This document shows, piece after piece, positions 1 through 6,801 of a stretch of DNA of 9,286 bases (position 1 is the stretch's first letter; each line of letters opens with the position of its first letter). The position numbers and the translations under genes were made by a program. Below the pieces are notes generated by a model. The model was not told where the DNA came from. It did no database searches and saw only the letters and a list, made by a program, of their open reading frames with translations. The DNA lies in NCBI GenBank assembly GCA_023265785.1, contig JAHFSL010000060.1, positions 1-9,286 of the forward strand, given 5' to 3'. Origin of the DNA: Candidatus Coatesiibacteriota bacterium. Lineage in GTDB: Bacteria; Oederibacteriota; CAKKQC01.

Positions 1-650
1 AGGCTCCGCACGAAGGTGTCGGGCGAGCCGAGGAACGAGGCGGCGACAAAGGCGAGCATCAGGAGCAGGATCTCCTTGGCGAAGATGTTGCCGAACAACC
101 GCATCGTGAGCGAGATCGGGCGCACGAACTGCTCGAGAATGTGCAGGAACGGCCAGAGCCAGGAGAGCAGGAGCACCCGGATCAGGATCGGCGCGGGCGG
201 CGGGAGGAAATGCTTGAGGTACCCGATGAAGCCGTGCGCACTGATGCCGGCCACCTGCGTCATCACGGCGACCGCCAGGGCCATGGCCAGGTTGGTGTGA
301 TAGGAGGCGGTGGGCGACATGCACCCGGGAATCAGCCCGATCAGGTTGCACCCCAGGATGAAGCAGAAGAGGGTCGCGAAGAACGGCAGGAACCGGTCGG
401 TCGCCGCGCCCAGAATCCCGCGGGCCAGGTCCTCCACCGTCTCGAACAGCCACTCGAACAGGTTCTGGATCCCCACGGGTGCGATCTCCATGGCGATCCG
501 AACCAGGATCGCGCCCCCGACCAGTGCGCCCATCACGATCAAGCCGTAGGTGGCGGCCAGGGAGTACACCGCGGGCGCGCCCGGCACCGCCGGCAGGTGG
601 AGGGCCGGAAAGAGGTGACCGGATTCGGGCAGGCCGCCCTCGGCCGCCAT
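1..650 (-). CDS. atpB: F0F1 ATP synthase subunit a (partial, C-terminus beyond window edge)
   Basis: This is the membrane stator subunit of the F0 proton channel. It works against the c-ring in the inner membrane to couple proton flow to ATP synthesis. I translated the reverse complement from the ATG at 650-648 and get 216 residues before the window ends. The hallmark SLTMRLFGNIFAKEILL lies at about residues 180-196; Arg184 in it corresponds to the essential channel arginine (Arg210 in E. coli). Upstream are GIQNLFEWLFETVEDL (about 60-75) and LGCNLIGLIPG (about 99-109), also typical of the family, and several hydrophobic membrane segments. The start overlaps the stop of the preceding gene by one base (TGATG), indicating translational coupling. 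The last part of the protein, including the final helix, is outside the window; subunits c, b and others presumably follow there. Confidence 0.96.
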   Translation of the reverse strand, partial: MAAEGGLPESGHLFPALHLPAVPGAPAVYSLAATYGLIVMGALVGGAILVRIAMEIAPVGIQNLFEWLFETVEDLARGILGAATDRFLPFFATLFCFILGCNLIGLIPGCMSPTASYHTNLAMALAVAVMTQVAGISAHGFIGYLKHFLPPPAPILIRVLLLSWLWPFLHILEQFVRPISLTMRLFGNIFAKEILLLMLAFVAASFLGSPDTFVRS

Positions 651-916
651 CAGGCGCGCACCGCCCGGCGGACCATGAACGCGAACCCGGCCAGGTGCCC
701 GGCCGCCACGCCCGCCCAGGCGTGGGGTCCGAGCTTGAGGGAGAGCAGGAGCACGGCCCCGAAGACCGTCAGACGGCGCACCAGCCCGAATGCCGCCCGC
801 AGATGTGCCCGGCCAGCGCCCAGCCCGGCCGCCGCGGCAGAAAGGTCCGCGCCGGCATAGGCACCGGAGGCCAGCCCGGCCACAATTCCCGCCAAAATAT
901 ACGTAATCGGAGTCAT
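650..916 (-). CDS. Small membrane protein, ATP synthase subunit I-like
   Basis: The 88-residue product is strongly hydrophobic, with likely membrane segments at about residues 5-22, 49-61 and 66-82, separated by an arginine-rich stretch (GRAHLRAAFGLVRR). It lies between an AtpZ/AtpI-like gene and atpB. In many bacteria that position holds a 'subunit I' accessory protein (PF03899 type), thought to help assemble the c-ring or handle Mg2+. The assignment rests on position, size and membrane topology; I cannot point to a diagnostic residue motif. It overlaps the upstream gene by 4 bases (ATGA) and atpB by 1 base, so the three genes are almost certainly co-translated. It could instead be a lineage-specific F0 accessory protein of another family. 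Confidence 0.75.
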   Translation of the reverse strand: MTPITYILAGIVAGLASGAYAGADLSAAAAGLGAGRAHLRAAFGLVRRLTVFGAVLLLSLKLGPHAWAGVAAGHLAGFAFMVRRAVRA

Positions 917-1116
917 TTAAGAAGGTTCAAGATACCATACCAAACCGCGCACCCGCCACCGGCCAAAAAGAGCAGGCTGGTGAGGATCGGCATGGTCCCC
1001 AGCCGCCGGTCCAGCCAGAGCCCCAGCGCTCCGCAGGCCGCCATGGCGACCGCCGCCGTGAGCCCGAACGAGCTGACTTTCCCGACCTTCTCCCAGCCAG
1101 CCCGGTTGTCGTCCAT
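913..1116 (-). CDS. atpZ: AtpZ/AtpI family ATP synthase accessory protein
   Basis: A 67-residue protein with two predicted membrane helices at about residues 16-36 and 43-64. The linker GLWLDRRLGTMP, followed by a Gly-rich second helix, matches the pattern of the AtpZ/AtpI family (putative F1F0-ATPase subunit, PF09527 type), in which a conserved W-L-D segment lies between two TM helices. Members are encoded first in ATP synthase operons and are thought to act in Mg2+/Ca2+ handling or F0 assembly; they are not part of the core enzyme. The ATG at 1116 is chosen because the family usually has a short charged N-terminus like MDDNRAGWEKVG here. No strong Shine-Dalgarno site precedes it; a GAGGGAAGGG purine run lies about 14 bases upstream. 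It overlaps the next gene by ATGA. Confidence 0.82.
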   Translation of the reverse strand: MDDNRAGWEKVGKVSSFGLTAAVAMAACGALGLWLDRRLGTMPILTSLLFLAGGGCAVWYGILNLLK

Positions 1117-1141
1117 GACGGGCTATTTTACCCTTCCCTCG

Positions 1142-1171
1142 CTTGACCGCCTTCCACCCGTTCCTCTACGC
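1142..1171 (+). promoter_or_regulatory. Possible sigma-70-type promoter for the plus-strand operon
   Basis: In the short divergent region, CTTGACC (1142-1148) is a good -35 match, and 17 bases after TTGACC comes CTACGC (1166-1171), a poor but possible GC-rich -10. Transcription would start near 1178, leaving a leader of about 45-55 bases before the ATGs of the dCTP deaminase gene. On the opposite strand, TAAAAT (1130-1125) resembles a -10 for the ATP synthase operon but has no convincing -35 and would give an almost leaderless mRNA. Both calls are by eye only. Confidence 0.3.
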
Positions 1172-1231
1172 TTAAGTCCCGTGACGGCCCCCAAGGCGGC
1201 GACCCTCTTCTCCCGGGAAGGCATGAGATCG

Positions 1232-2350
1232 ATGACCGGGGTTCTCCCTTCGCAGGAATTGGAGGCGTTGATCCGCGAGGGTGTCATCGCCGCCGACCGG
1301 CCCATCGCCGATGGGCAAATCCAGCCCGCCAGCATGGACCTGCGGCTGGGCCCCAGGGCCTGGAGGGTTTCGGCCAGCTTCCTGCCGGGAGCGAAGGCTT
1401 CCGTCCGGAAGAAGATTGACGAATTGAAGGTGTACGACCTCGATCTCTCCACCCCCAAGGTCCTCGAGAAGGGCCAGGTGTACATCGTCCAGTTAATGGA
1501 ATCGGTGAAACTTCCCCCGAACTTCTACGGCCGCGCCAACCCCAAGAGCACCACGGGCCGGCTCGACATCTTCACCCGGCTCATCACCGACCACTGCTCG
1601 GAGTACGAGTTCGTCGAGGATCGGTATGCCGGGCCCCTCTATATCGAAATCGTCCCGGTTCAATTCAGCGTCATCGTCCAGGCCGGCACCAGCCTCAACC
1701 AGTTGCGGATCATCCATGGGACTCCGACCAGCCCCGACGTGGACGAGTCGGACACAAGAATTGAGGACCTGGACCGCCGCGAGAAGCTGGTTTATGACGA
1801 GAATTCCGACCCGCACAAGGCCAAGGTGTGGGACGGCCTCATGCTCTCCATTGACCTGGCCGGCCGGAACCCCGGCGACCTCGTGGGGTTCAAGGCGAAG
1901 AAGAACGCGACCCCGATTGACCTGTCCCTCAAGGCCCATTACGAGGCGGCCGAGTTTTGGGAACCGATCTACGGCGGGCCCGGCAAGCCGCTCGTCCTGC
2001 ATCCCGATGACTTTTACATCCTAGCGTCCAAGGAACGGGTGCGGGTGCCGCTGGAGTATGCCGGGCGGCTGATCGAAATTGACCCCTCCTATGGCGAGTT
2101 CCGGGTCCACTACGCCGGCTTCTTCGACCCCGGGTTCGGGTACGGCAACAACGATGTCCTCGGCACCCGCGCAGTGCTCGAAGTGCGGTCCCATGAGGTC
2201 CCCTTCCAGATGGAGGACGGGCAGGTCGTGGGCCGGCTGAAATACGAGAAGCTCGTCGCGCCGCCGGCCAAGGTGTACGGGCTGGGCATCGGCTCCTCGT
2301 ACCAGTCCCAGGGCGTCGCGCTCTCCAAGCAGTTCAAGGCCTTCAAGTGA
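1232..2350 (+). CDS. dcd: 2'-deoxycytidine 5'-triphosphate deaminase, two-domain type
   Basis: Converts dCTP to dUTP and ammonia in the cytoplasm, feeding dTMP synthesis. The 372-residue product is about twice E. coli Dcd and matches the long dCTP deaminases known from Alphaproteobacteria and others. GQIQPASMDLRLG (about 28-40) is the N-terminal family motif. KSTTGR (105-110) matches the Ser-x3-Arg catalytic pair (Ser106, Arg110), and Glu139 in LYIEI is the likely catalytic Glu. A second dUTPase-like half (about 253-341) carries AGFFDPGFGYG (295-305) and LEVRSHEVPF. The C-terminal YQSQGVALSKQF resembles the phosphate-binding tail of the family. Start: the frame is open far upstream, but that region encodes the ATP synthase genes on the other strand. 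ATG 1232 has GGGAAGG 10 bases upstream; ATG 1223 and GTG 1181 are in-frame alternatives. The gene overlaps the next by 4 bases (GTGA). Confidence 0.88.
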   Translation: MTGVLPSQELEALIREGVIAADRPIADGQIQPASMDLRLGPRAWRVSASFLPGAKASVRKKIDELKVYDLDLSTPKVLEKGQVYIVQLMESVKLPPNFYGRANPKSTTGRLDIFTRLITDHCSEYEFVEDRYAGPLYIEIVPVQFSVIVQAGTSLNQLRIIHGTPTSPDVDESDTRIEDLDRREKLVYDENSDPHKAKVWDGLMLSIDLAGRNPGDLVGFKAKKNATPIDLSLKAHYEAAEFWEPIYGGPGKPLVLHPDDFYILASKERVRVPLEYAGRLIEIDPSYGEFRVHYAGFFDPGFGYGNNDVLGTRAVLEVRSHEVPFQMEDGQVVGRLKYEKLVAPPAKVYGLGIGSSYQSQGVALSKQFKAFK

Positions 2351-3498
2351 AAATCACCGCCGTTAAGCCCATGGTGGTGAACGGCGGGTACGTGAACTGG
2401 GTGTTCGTGAAGCTTGAGACCGATGTCGCCGGGCTCGTCGGCTGGGGAGAGTCGTCCCTCGAATGGAAGACCAATGGCGTGGTGGGCGCGATCAAGGACC
2501 TGGAGCCGCTCCTGATCGGCCAGGACCCGCGCCGGATCGAGCATGTGTGGCAGCTCTGCTACCGTGGCGGGTTCTACCGGGGCGGGGCGATCCACCTCTC
2601 GGCCATGTCGGGAATTGACCAGGCCTGCTGGGATATCCTGGGCAAGTCCGTCAACAAGCCGGTCTACGCCCTGCTGGGTGGCGCCGTGCGTGACAAGGTG
2701 CGCGTGTACGGCCACATGGTAGGTGACGGCAAGAAGCGGAAGAAGCCACTCTCCTCCCCCGAAGTCGCCAGGGCCAGTCTGGTGGACGGCATCACCGCGC
2801 TCAAGTGCGGCCCGTCCGGATTCAGCCTCCCCGTCGAGGGTTTGGCCCGGGTGAAGTTGGTGGAGAAGGAGATTACCGCCATCCGCCGTGCGGTCGGCGA
2901 TAGCGTGGACCTCATGGTGGACTTGCACGGCCGGTGCACCCCGGCCACCTCGGTCCGGTACGGCAGGGCGCTGGAGGGGCTGGGCCTGCTCTTCCTGGAG
3001 GAGCCCTGTCTGCCCTACTCGGTGGCGGGCATGAAGCACGTCGCCGACCATGTCCAGATCCCCATCGCCACCGGCGAGCGGCTGGTCTCCCGGTTCGAGT
3101 TCACCCCGCTGTTTGAGGCCCGCGCCGCGGAAGTGTACCAGCCTGACCCCTCCCACTGCGGGGGTATCTCCGAGGTGAAGAAGATCGCCTCCATGGCTGA
3201 GGCCTATTACTGCTCCATGGCGCCCCACAACCCGCTGGGGCCGATCAACACCCAGGCCTGCCTGCACCTTGGCATGGCCATGCCGAACTTCCTGATCCAG
3301 GAAGTCCTGCAGGTCAAGAACCACTGGCGGCACGAAGTGGCCTCCCCGGCTATCAAGATCGTGGACGGGTTCACCCACCCCGGCGACGGCCCCGGGCTGG
3401 GTCTGACCATCAACGAACGCGAGTGCGCCAAGCACCCGTACAAGGACACCCGCCAGCCCGCCGCCTTCCACCCCGACGGCTCCGTCGCGGACTGGTAG
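2347..3498 (+). CDS. dgoD: D-galactonate dehydratase-like enzyme (enolase superfamily)
   Basis: Predicted to dehydrate a sugar acid, probably D-galactonate, to its 2-keto-3-deoxy acid by Mg2+-assisted alpha-proton removal in the cytoplasm. The 383-residue protein has the N-terminal capping domain (ETDVAGLVGWGE, GFYRGG, SGIDQACWDI) and a TIM barrel. Metal ligands are Asp192 (VDLHGR), Glu218 (LFLEEP) and Glu244 (ATGERL); the catalytic His residues are His194 and His294 (APHNPLGP). Asp267 and Glu319 also fit. As I recall E. coli DgoD (Asp183, His185, Glu209, Glu235, His285, Asp258, Glu310), every one of these is offset by exactly nine. The C-terminus ADW also resembles DgoD. The GTG start overlaps the dcd stop and has AAGG 7 bases upstream. 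A Lys-rich loop (127-133) is unusual. Enolase-superfamily substrate calls are often wrong, so another aldonate is possible. Confidence 0.8.
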   Translation: MKITAVKPMVVNGGYVNWVFVKLETDVAGLVGWGESSLEWKTNGVVGAIKDLEPLLIGQDPRRIEHVWQLCYRGGFYRGGAIHLSAMSGIDQACWDILGKSVNKPVYALLGGAVRDKVRVYGHMVGDGKKRKKPLSSPEVARASLVDGITALKCGPSGFSLPVEGLARVKLVEKEITAIRRAVGDSVDLMVDLHGRCTPATSVRYGRALEGLGLLFLEEPCLPYSVAGMKHVADHVQIPIATGERLVSRFEFTPLFEARAAEVYQPDPSHCGGISEVKKIASMAEAYYCSMAPHNPLGPINTQACLHLGMAMPNFLIQEVLQVKNHWRHEVASPAIKIVDGFTHPGDGPGLGLTINERECAKHPYKDTRQPAAFHPDGSVADW

Positions 3499-3502
3499 GA
3501 CC

Positions 3503-4024
3503 TTGAGTCCCCGGAACCTGCTGATCGCGACCGTGGTCCTGGTCGTCGGGCTCATCGCCTGGAATCACTTCAAGCCGGTGCCGCTGGTGATCGAAGAGGA
3601 CTGGATGATGGCCGCGGGTTCGGCGTCCCCAGCGCCGCTGGCCTCCGCCGAAGCGCAGGCTCTGGTGGACCGGCTTGCTGGCACGGAAGTTATCGACGCC
3701 GAACTGGCTTGGAATGAGATCGGCGCAAGGCAGAGCAGTTCCGCCGCATTCCTGGCCACCTTCGGACCCGCGCTCCGGGATTCCCGGCCGGTCGCCTTCG
3801 GCATGGCCAAGGAGCGCTTTTCCGGCGATGGCCACACCTTCACCTCGTTCAACGCCGGACAGCCGACCGCCAAGGGCACGCCCGCCTTCGTCCATACTGT
3901 CGGCCAGGCCCTGGCCTATCACTGCTGGCAGTACGAGGATGTCAGCAACTCGGGATTCCACGGCAACTTCAAGGCCTGGTGGACCGAGTGGGCGCCGGGG
4001 AAAGGTTTGCCCGGCGTCCAGTAG
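3503..4024 (+). CDS. Unknown single-pass membrane-anchored protein
   Basis: I do not recognise this 173-residue protein. Residues about 5-20 form one hydrophobic helix (NLLIATVVLVVGLIAW) with few preceding charges, so it is probably a signal anchor or uncleaved signal peptide; there is no lipobox. The remainder would be periplasmic: an Ala-rich segment (40-60), then a soluble part with aromatic-rich FHGNFKAWWTEW near the C-terminus and a single Cys in YHCWQYED. The start is a rare TTG four bases after the dgoD stop; AGGA (3497-3500) precedes it by only 2 bases, so initiation may rely on coupling. The next in-frame start (GTG near 3533) would cut into the helix. Its position between a sugar-acid dehydratase and a glycosidase suggests a link to the same process, but nothing in the sequence shows one. 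Confidence 0.7.
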   Translation: MSPRNLLIATVVLVVGLIAWNHFKPVPLVIEEDWMMAAGSASPAPLASAEAQALVDRLAGTEVIDAELAWNEIGARQSSSAAFLATFGPALRDSRPVAFGMAKERFSGDGHTFTSFNAGQPTAKGTPAFVHTVGQALAYHCWQYEDVSNSGFHGNFKAWWTEWAPGKGLPGVQ

Positions 4025-4048
4025 CGTTTGGGCAAGGCACTCGGCATT

Positions 4049-5773
4049 GTGACGAAGAATCTTTTTTCCTGGCTGTTCCATCCCGACACCTTCGACCGGG
4101 GTCTCAGGGAGAAGCGTCACACTCCGAGGTACGACGATGCCGGGTGGCTCAGGGTGCAGGCCGGGCGGCCATGGGACACCTATGCCAAGGAATTCAGGGC
4201 CTATGACGGGATCGGGTGGTTCAGGACTACGGTGCGCCTGCCACGGAAACCCAGGCTCGCCCGCCTCCGGTTTGAGGGCGCGGGATACCATGCGCGGGTC
4301 TGGGTCAACGGCCGGCTGGTCGGGGAACATGCCGGGCCGTATGTCCCGTTTTCGTTTCGCATCGAACAAATGCTCAAGGCCGGCCGGAATACAATCGCGG
4401 TCCGGATTCACAACACCTATTCCGCCGAGACGATCCCGATCCGCCGGACCGACTGGCTGAAGTACGGCGGACTGACGCGGCCGGTCTCGCTGGAGACTGC
4501 CGACGGCCCGGTCTTCGAGCGGGCCACGGCCACCATCGCCGGGAGCGACCGGTTTCCCATCCTGACCGCCCGGGGCCGGATCGAGGTTCCGCGCGGCGCC
4601 AGAGCGCGTGGCCCCTTGCGGGTCCTCGCCGCCATTCGCGCCCGACCCGGCGGCCCGATCCTGGCCCGGTCCGCCGGAGTCGTGCGCGGCGCCGCTTTCT
4701 CCATCCCCATCCCGGTCGCCCGGCTTCCCCGGTGGTCCGTCGACCATCCGCGATTGGTCCACCTCGAAGTCACCCTGAAAGACACTGGCGATCGCACTCT
4801 TGCTCGTCATTCGTTACGGACAGGCATCCGGACCATCCGGTGGGATGGGGCCCGGCTCCGGATCAACGGTCAGCCGGTGTGGCTCCGTGGCGTCAATATG
4901 GTGGAGGAGTACCCCGACTGGACCTGTTCACCTGGGGACGCATCCATCCGCGCCCGCATCCGCGACCTCAAACGAAATCTCCACGGCAACTTCTTCCGGG
5001 CCGCCCACTATCCCCACCACCCCCGGTTCCTCGACCTGGCAGACGAAATGGGTCTGCTGGTTCTCGACGAAATCCCCATGTGCTACCTGCCGGCCGGTGC
5101 GGACACGCTTGCCCGGGGGACGGCGCTGGCCGATGCCATGCAGTGGCGGGACGCCCACCACCCGTCGGTTCTCCTGTGGTCGGCGGGCAATGAGCGCCCC
5201 AGCAACGTGCCCGCAACGGCCCGCGAAATCGTCGGACTCGCACGCCACCTCAAGGCCTTCGATTCGGGGCGGCCGGTGACCTGTGTCTCCAACCATGGGT
5301 CCCACGATTCCACCCTGTCCGCCCTGGATGTGCTCTGCATGAACGACTACACGGGCGTCTGGGGAAAGCCATTCGCGGCGACCACAGCGGTCATGCCCGC
5401 CGTCGCCCGGGCGCTGTCGCGCAATCTTGACGCCATTCACCGGCTCCATCCCGACAAGCCGATTGTGGTGAGCGAGTTCGGCGGACCGGTGTTCCCGGTC
5501 GGCGGCACCCGGTTCGGATCGCTCAAGTGGCAGGCCGCCCAGATCGGCACCTTCATGCGAGTCATGGCCACGAAGCCCTATGTCGCCGGGGCCGCGGCCT
5601 GGTGTTACACCGATCAGCGCATCAACGGTGCCTCCCACTACCCCGCCGGCGCCCTGGGCACCAACGTGCTCGAGGTCTTCGGCCTCAAGACGCTGGCCGG
5701 ACGTCCCCGCCCTTCCTTTCACGTCCTCGCCGCGGCGTATCATCGGCTTGCCCTTCGGAAAGTCGTCACATGA
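4049..5773 (+). CDS. Glycoside hydrolase family 2 protein (beta-galactosidase/beta-glucuronidase-like)
   Basis: Retaining exo-glycosidase, probably releasing a beta-linked sugar such as galactose, glucuronate or mannose. Residue numbers count from GTG 4049 (574 aa, near the roughly 600 of beta-glucuronidases). A sugar-binding jelly-roll domain (about 35-150) contains WVNGRLVGEHAGPYVPF. An Ig-like domain (about 155-265) follows, then the TIM barrel from RINGQPVWLRGVN. The barrel shows RAAHYPHHPRFLDLADEMGL, acid/base Glu382 in LLWSAGNE, and nucleophile Glu476 in IVVSEFGGP. The C-terminal NxK signature of glucuronidases is not evident, so the substrate is open. There is no signal peptide, so the enzyme looks cytoplasmic. 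GTG 4049 has AAGG 11 bases upstream; an in-frame TTG at 4028 would add seven residues. It overlaps the next gene by ATGA. Confidence 0.88.
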   Translation: MTKNLFSWLFHPDTFDRGLREKRHTPRYDDAGWLRVQAGRPWDTYAKEFRAYDGIGWFRTTVRLPRKPRLARLRFEGAGYHARVWVNGRLVGEHAGPYVPFSFRIEQMLKAGRNTIAVRIHNTYSAETIPIRRTDWLKYGGLTRPVSLETADGPVFERATATIAGSDRFPILTARGRIEVPRGARARGPLRVLAAIRARPGGPILARSAGVVRGAAFSIPIPVARLPRWSVDHPRLVHLEVTLKDTGDRTLARHSLRTGIRTIRWDGARLRINGQPVWLRGVNMVEEYPDWTCSPGDASIRARIRDLKRNLHGNFFRAAHYPHHPRFLDLADEMGLLVLDEIPMCYLPAGADTLARGTALADAMQWRDAHHPSVLLWSAGNERPSNVPATAREIVGLARHLKAFDSGRPVTCVSNHGSHDSTLSALDVLCMNDYTGVWGKPFAATTAVMPAVARALSRNLDAIHRLHPDKPIVVSEFGGPVFPVGGTRFGSLKWQAAQIGTFMRVMATKPYVAGAAAWCYTDQRINGASHYPAGALGTNVLEVFGLKTLAGRPRPSFHVLAAAYHRLALRKVVT

Positions 5774-6801
5774 GCCCCCCGGTCGTCATTCCAATGATGA
5801 CGACCATACCCGATCCCTTGGCACTTGCTAGATGGCTCCGCCGGCGGTACCGAACCGCTTCAAAGCTCCATTGCGCGCTCCTGCAAAACGGGGTTAATTT
5901 TACCTATCTTGTTCGTGACCTCAGAAACCGGTGGATCTTGCGCATCTATCGTCCCCATTGGCGCAATGCCACGCAGGTTGATTTTGAGCTCGACCAGCTC
6001 AGGTTCCTGGATGCCTGCGGCGTACCGGTGTCCACGCCAGCTCAGGCTCGAGACGGTACCTACCGGACGACGCTCAGGATTGCGGGCGGATCCACCTCTG
6101 CCGTCCTGTTTTCCTTTGCCGCCGGAACTTCCCGATTGGATCCTCCGGCGGCCGTTGCCGCCGAGGCAGGGAGCCTCCTCGCCAGGATGCACATCGCCCA
6201 GGATAAGTTTGGAAAAGTCCCGCCGAATGTCCCCCTGGATATCCACGGTTTGGTGACCCGACCCCTCGCACAATTGCGGCCCTACCGCGAAACCTTCGGA
6301 ACCAAGTGGCCATGGCTCCTTTCCGTCGCCAAACGTATCGCGAGAGCATTGAAGCGACTCCCGCGCACACCGTTGGCCTACGGGCTGATTCACGGGGACC
6401 CCCATCTCAGCAATATGCACTTTGATCGCGCCCGCAACACATCCGTGTTGTTTGACTTTGATTGTACGGCAAGCGGCTGGCGTCTCTTTGATCTGGCAAC
6501 GCTCCTCTGGGCCAACGGAAGAAGCAGGAAAATCATCGTCGAAATGACGGTGGCTCTGCTCGGCGCCTACTCTCGTCAACGCCCCCTGTCTCCGGTTGAA
6601 GTGCGTACCATTCCTGCCATGATCGCGGTTCGACATTTGTGGTGGATGGGATTTCAAGCGGAGGGAGCCCCCAGACACAGCATGGACATGGTGACGCCTG
6701 AATCTCACGAGAAAAAACTTCATATTCTTCGAATGTGGGCCAGAGGTGAGTTGACCTCCATTCTTGCTCCCGCATTGCAGACGCGCCTGCCAGCGCGGTG
6801 A
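5770..6801 (+). CDS. APH/homoserine-kinase-like phosphotransferase
   Basis: A 343-residue small-molecule kinase of the aminoglycoside phosphotransferase/choline kinase/SrkA fold, predicted to move the ATP gamma-phosphate to a hydroxyl or amino-acid side chain in the cytoplasm. N-terminal lobe: NGVNFTYLVRD (40-50) and WILRIYRPHWRN (55-66), the latter typical of type II homoserine kinase/SrkA relatives. C-terminal lobe: the Brenner motif HGDPHLSN (208-215; catalytic Asp210, Asn215) and the metal-binding DFD (229-231). Arg58 sits where a nucleotide-binding Lys is often found. The substrate is unknown; homoserine, a sugar, or a regulatory protein kinase role are all possible. ATG 5770 overlaps the GH2 stop by ATGA and has GGAAAG 7 bases upstream; ATG 5794 is an alternative. 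G+C is about 45-53% in sampled 60-base lines against 65-75% in neighbouring genes, hinting at separate origin. Confidence 0.82.
   Translation: MSPPVVIPMMTTIPDPLALARWLRRRYRTASKLHCALLQNGVNFTYLVRDLRNRWILRIYRPHWRNATQVDFELDQLRFLDACGVPVSTPAQARDGTYRTTLRIAGGSTSAVLFSFAAGTSRLDPPAAVAAEAGSLLARMHIAQDKFGKVPPNVPLDIHGLVTRPLAQLRPYRETFGTKWPWLLSVAKRIARALKRLPRTPLAYGLIHGDPHLSNMHFDRARNTSVLFDFDCTASGWRLFDLATLLWANGRSRKIIVEMTVALLGAYSRQRPLSPVEVRTIPAMIAVRHLWWMGFQAEGAPRHSMDMVTPESHEKKLHILRMWARGELTSILAPALQTRLPAR

Noticed and set aside
479..1231. A long N-terminal extension of the dCTP deaminase frame on the plus strand.
   Set aside because: It covers the ATP synthase genes on the minus strand, which have clear family motifs. 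The extension is Arg/Pro-rich with no family resemblance, as expected for an antisense frame in GC-rich DNA.
4028..4048. TTG 4028 as the start of the GH2 gene.
   Set aside because: It has no ribosome site and follows the previous stop by three bases; GTG 4049 has AAGG 11 bases upstream. Not fully excluded.
2110..4810. Two long open frames on the minus strand (2110-3555 and 3410-4810).
   Set aside because: They lie opposite the dehydratase and GH2 genes, whose catalytic motifs are intact; the antisense products are Gly/Asp/Arg/Pro-rich and show no domain.
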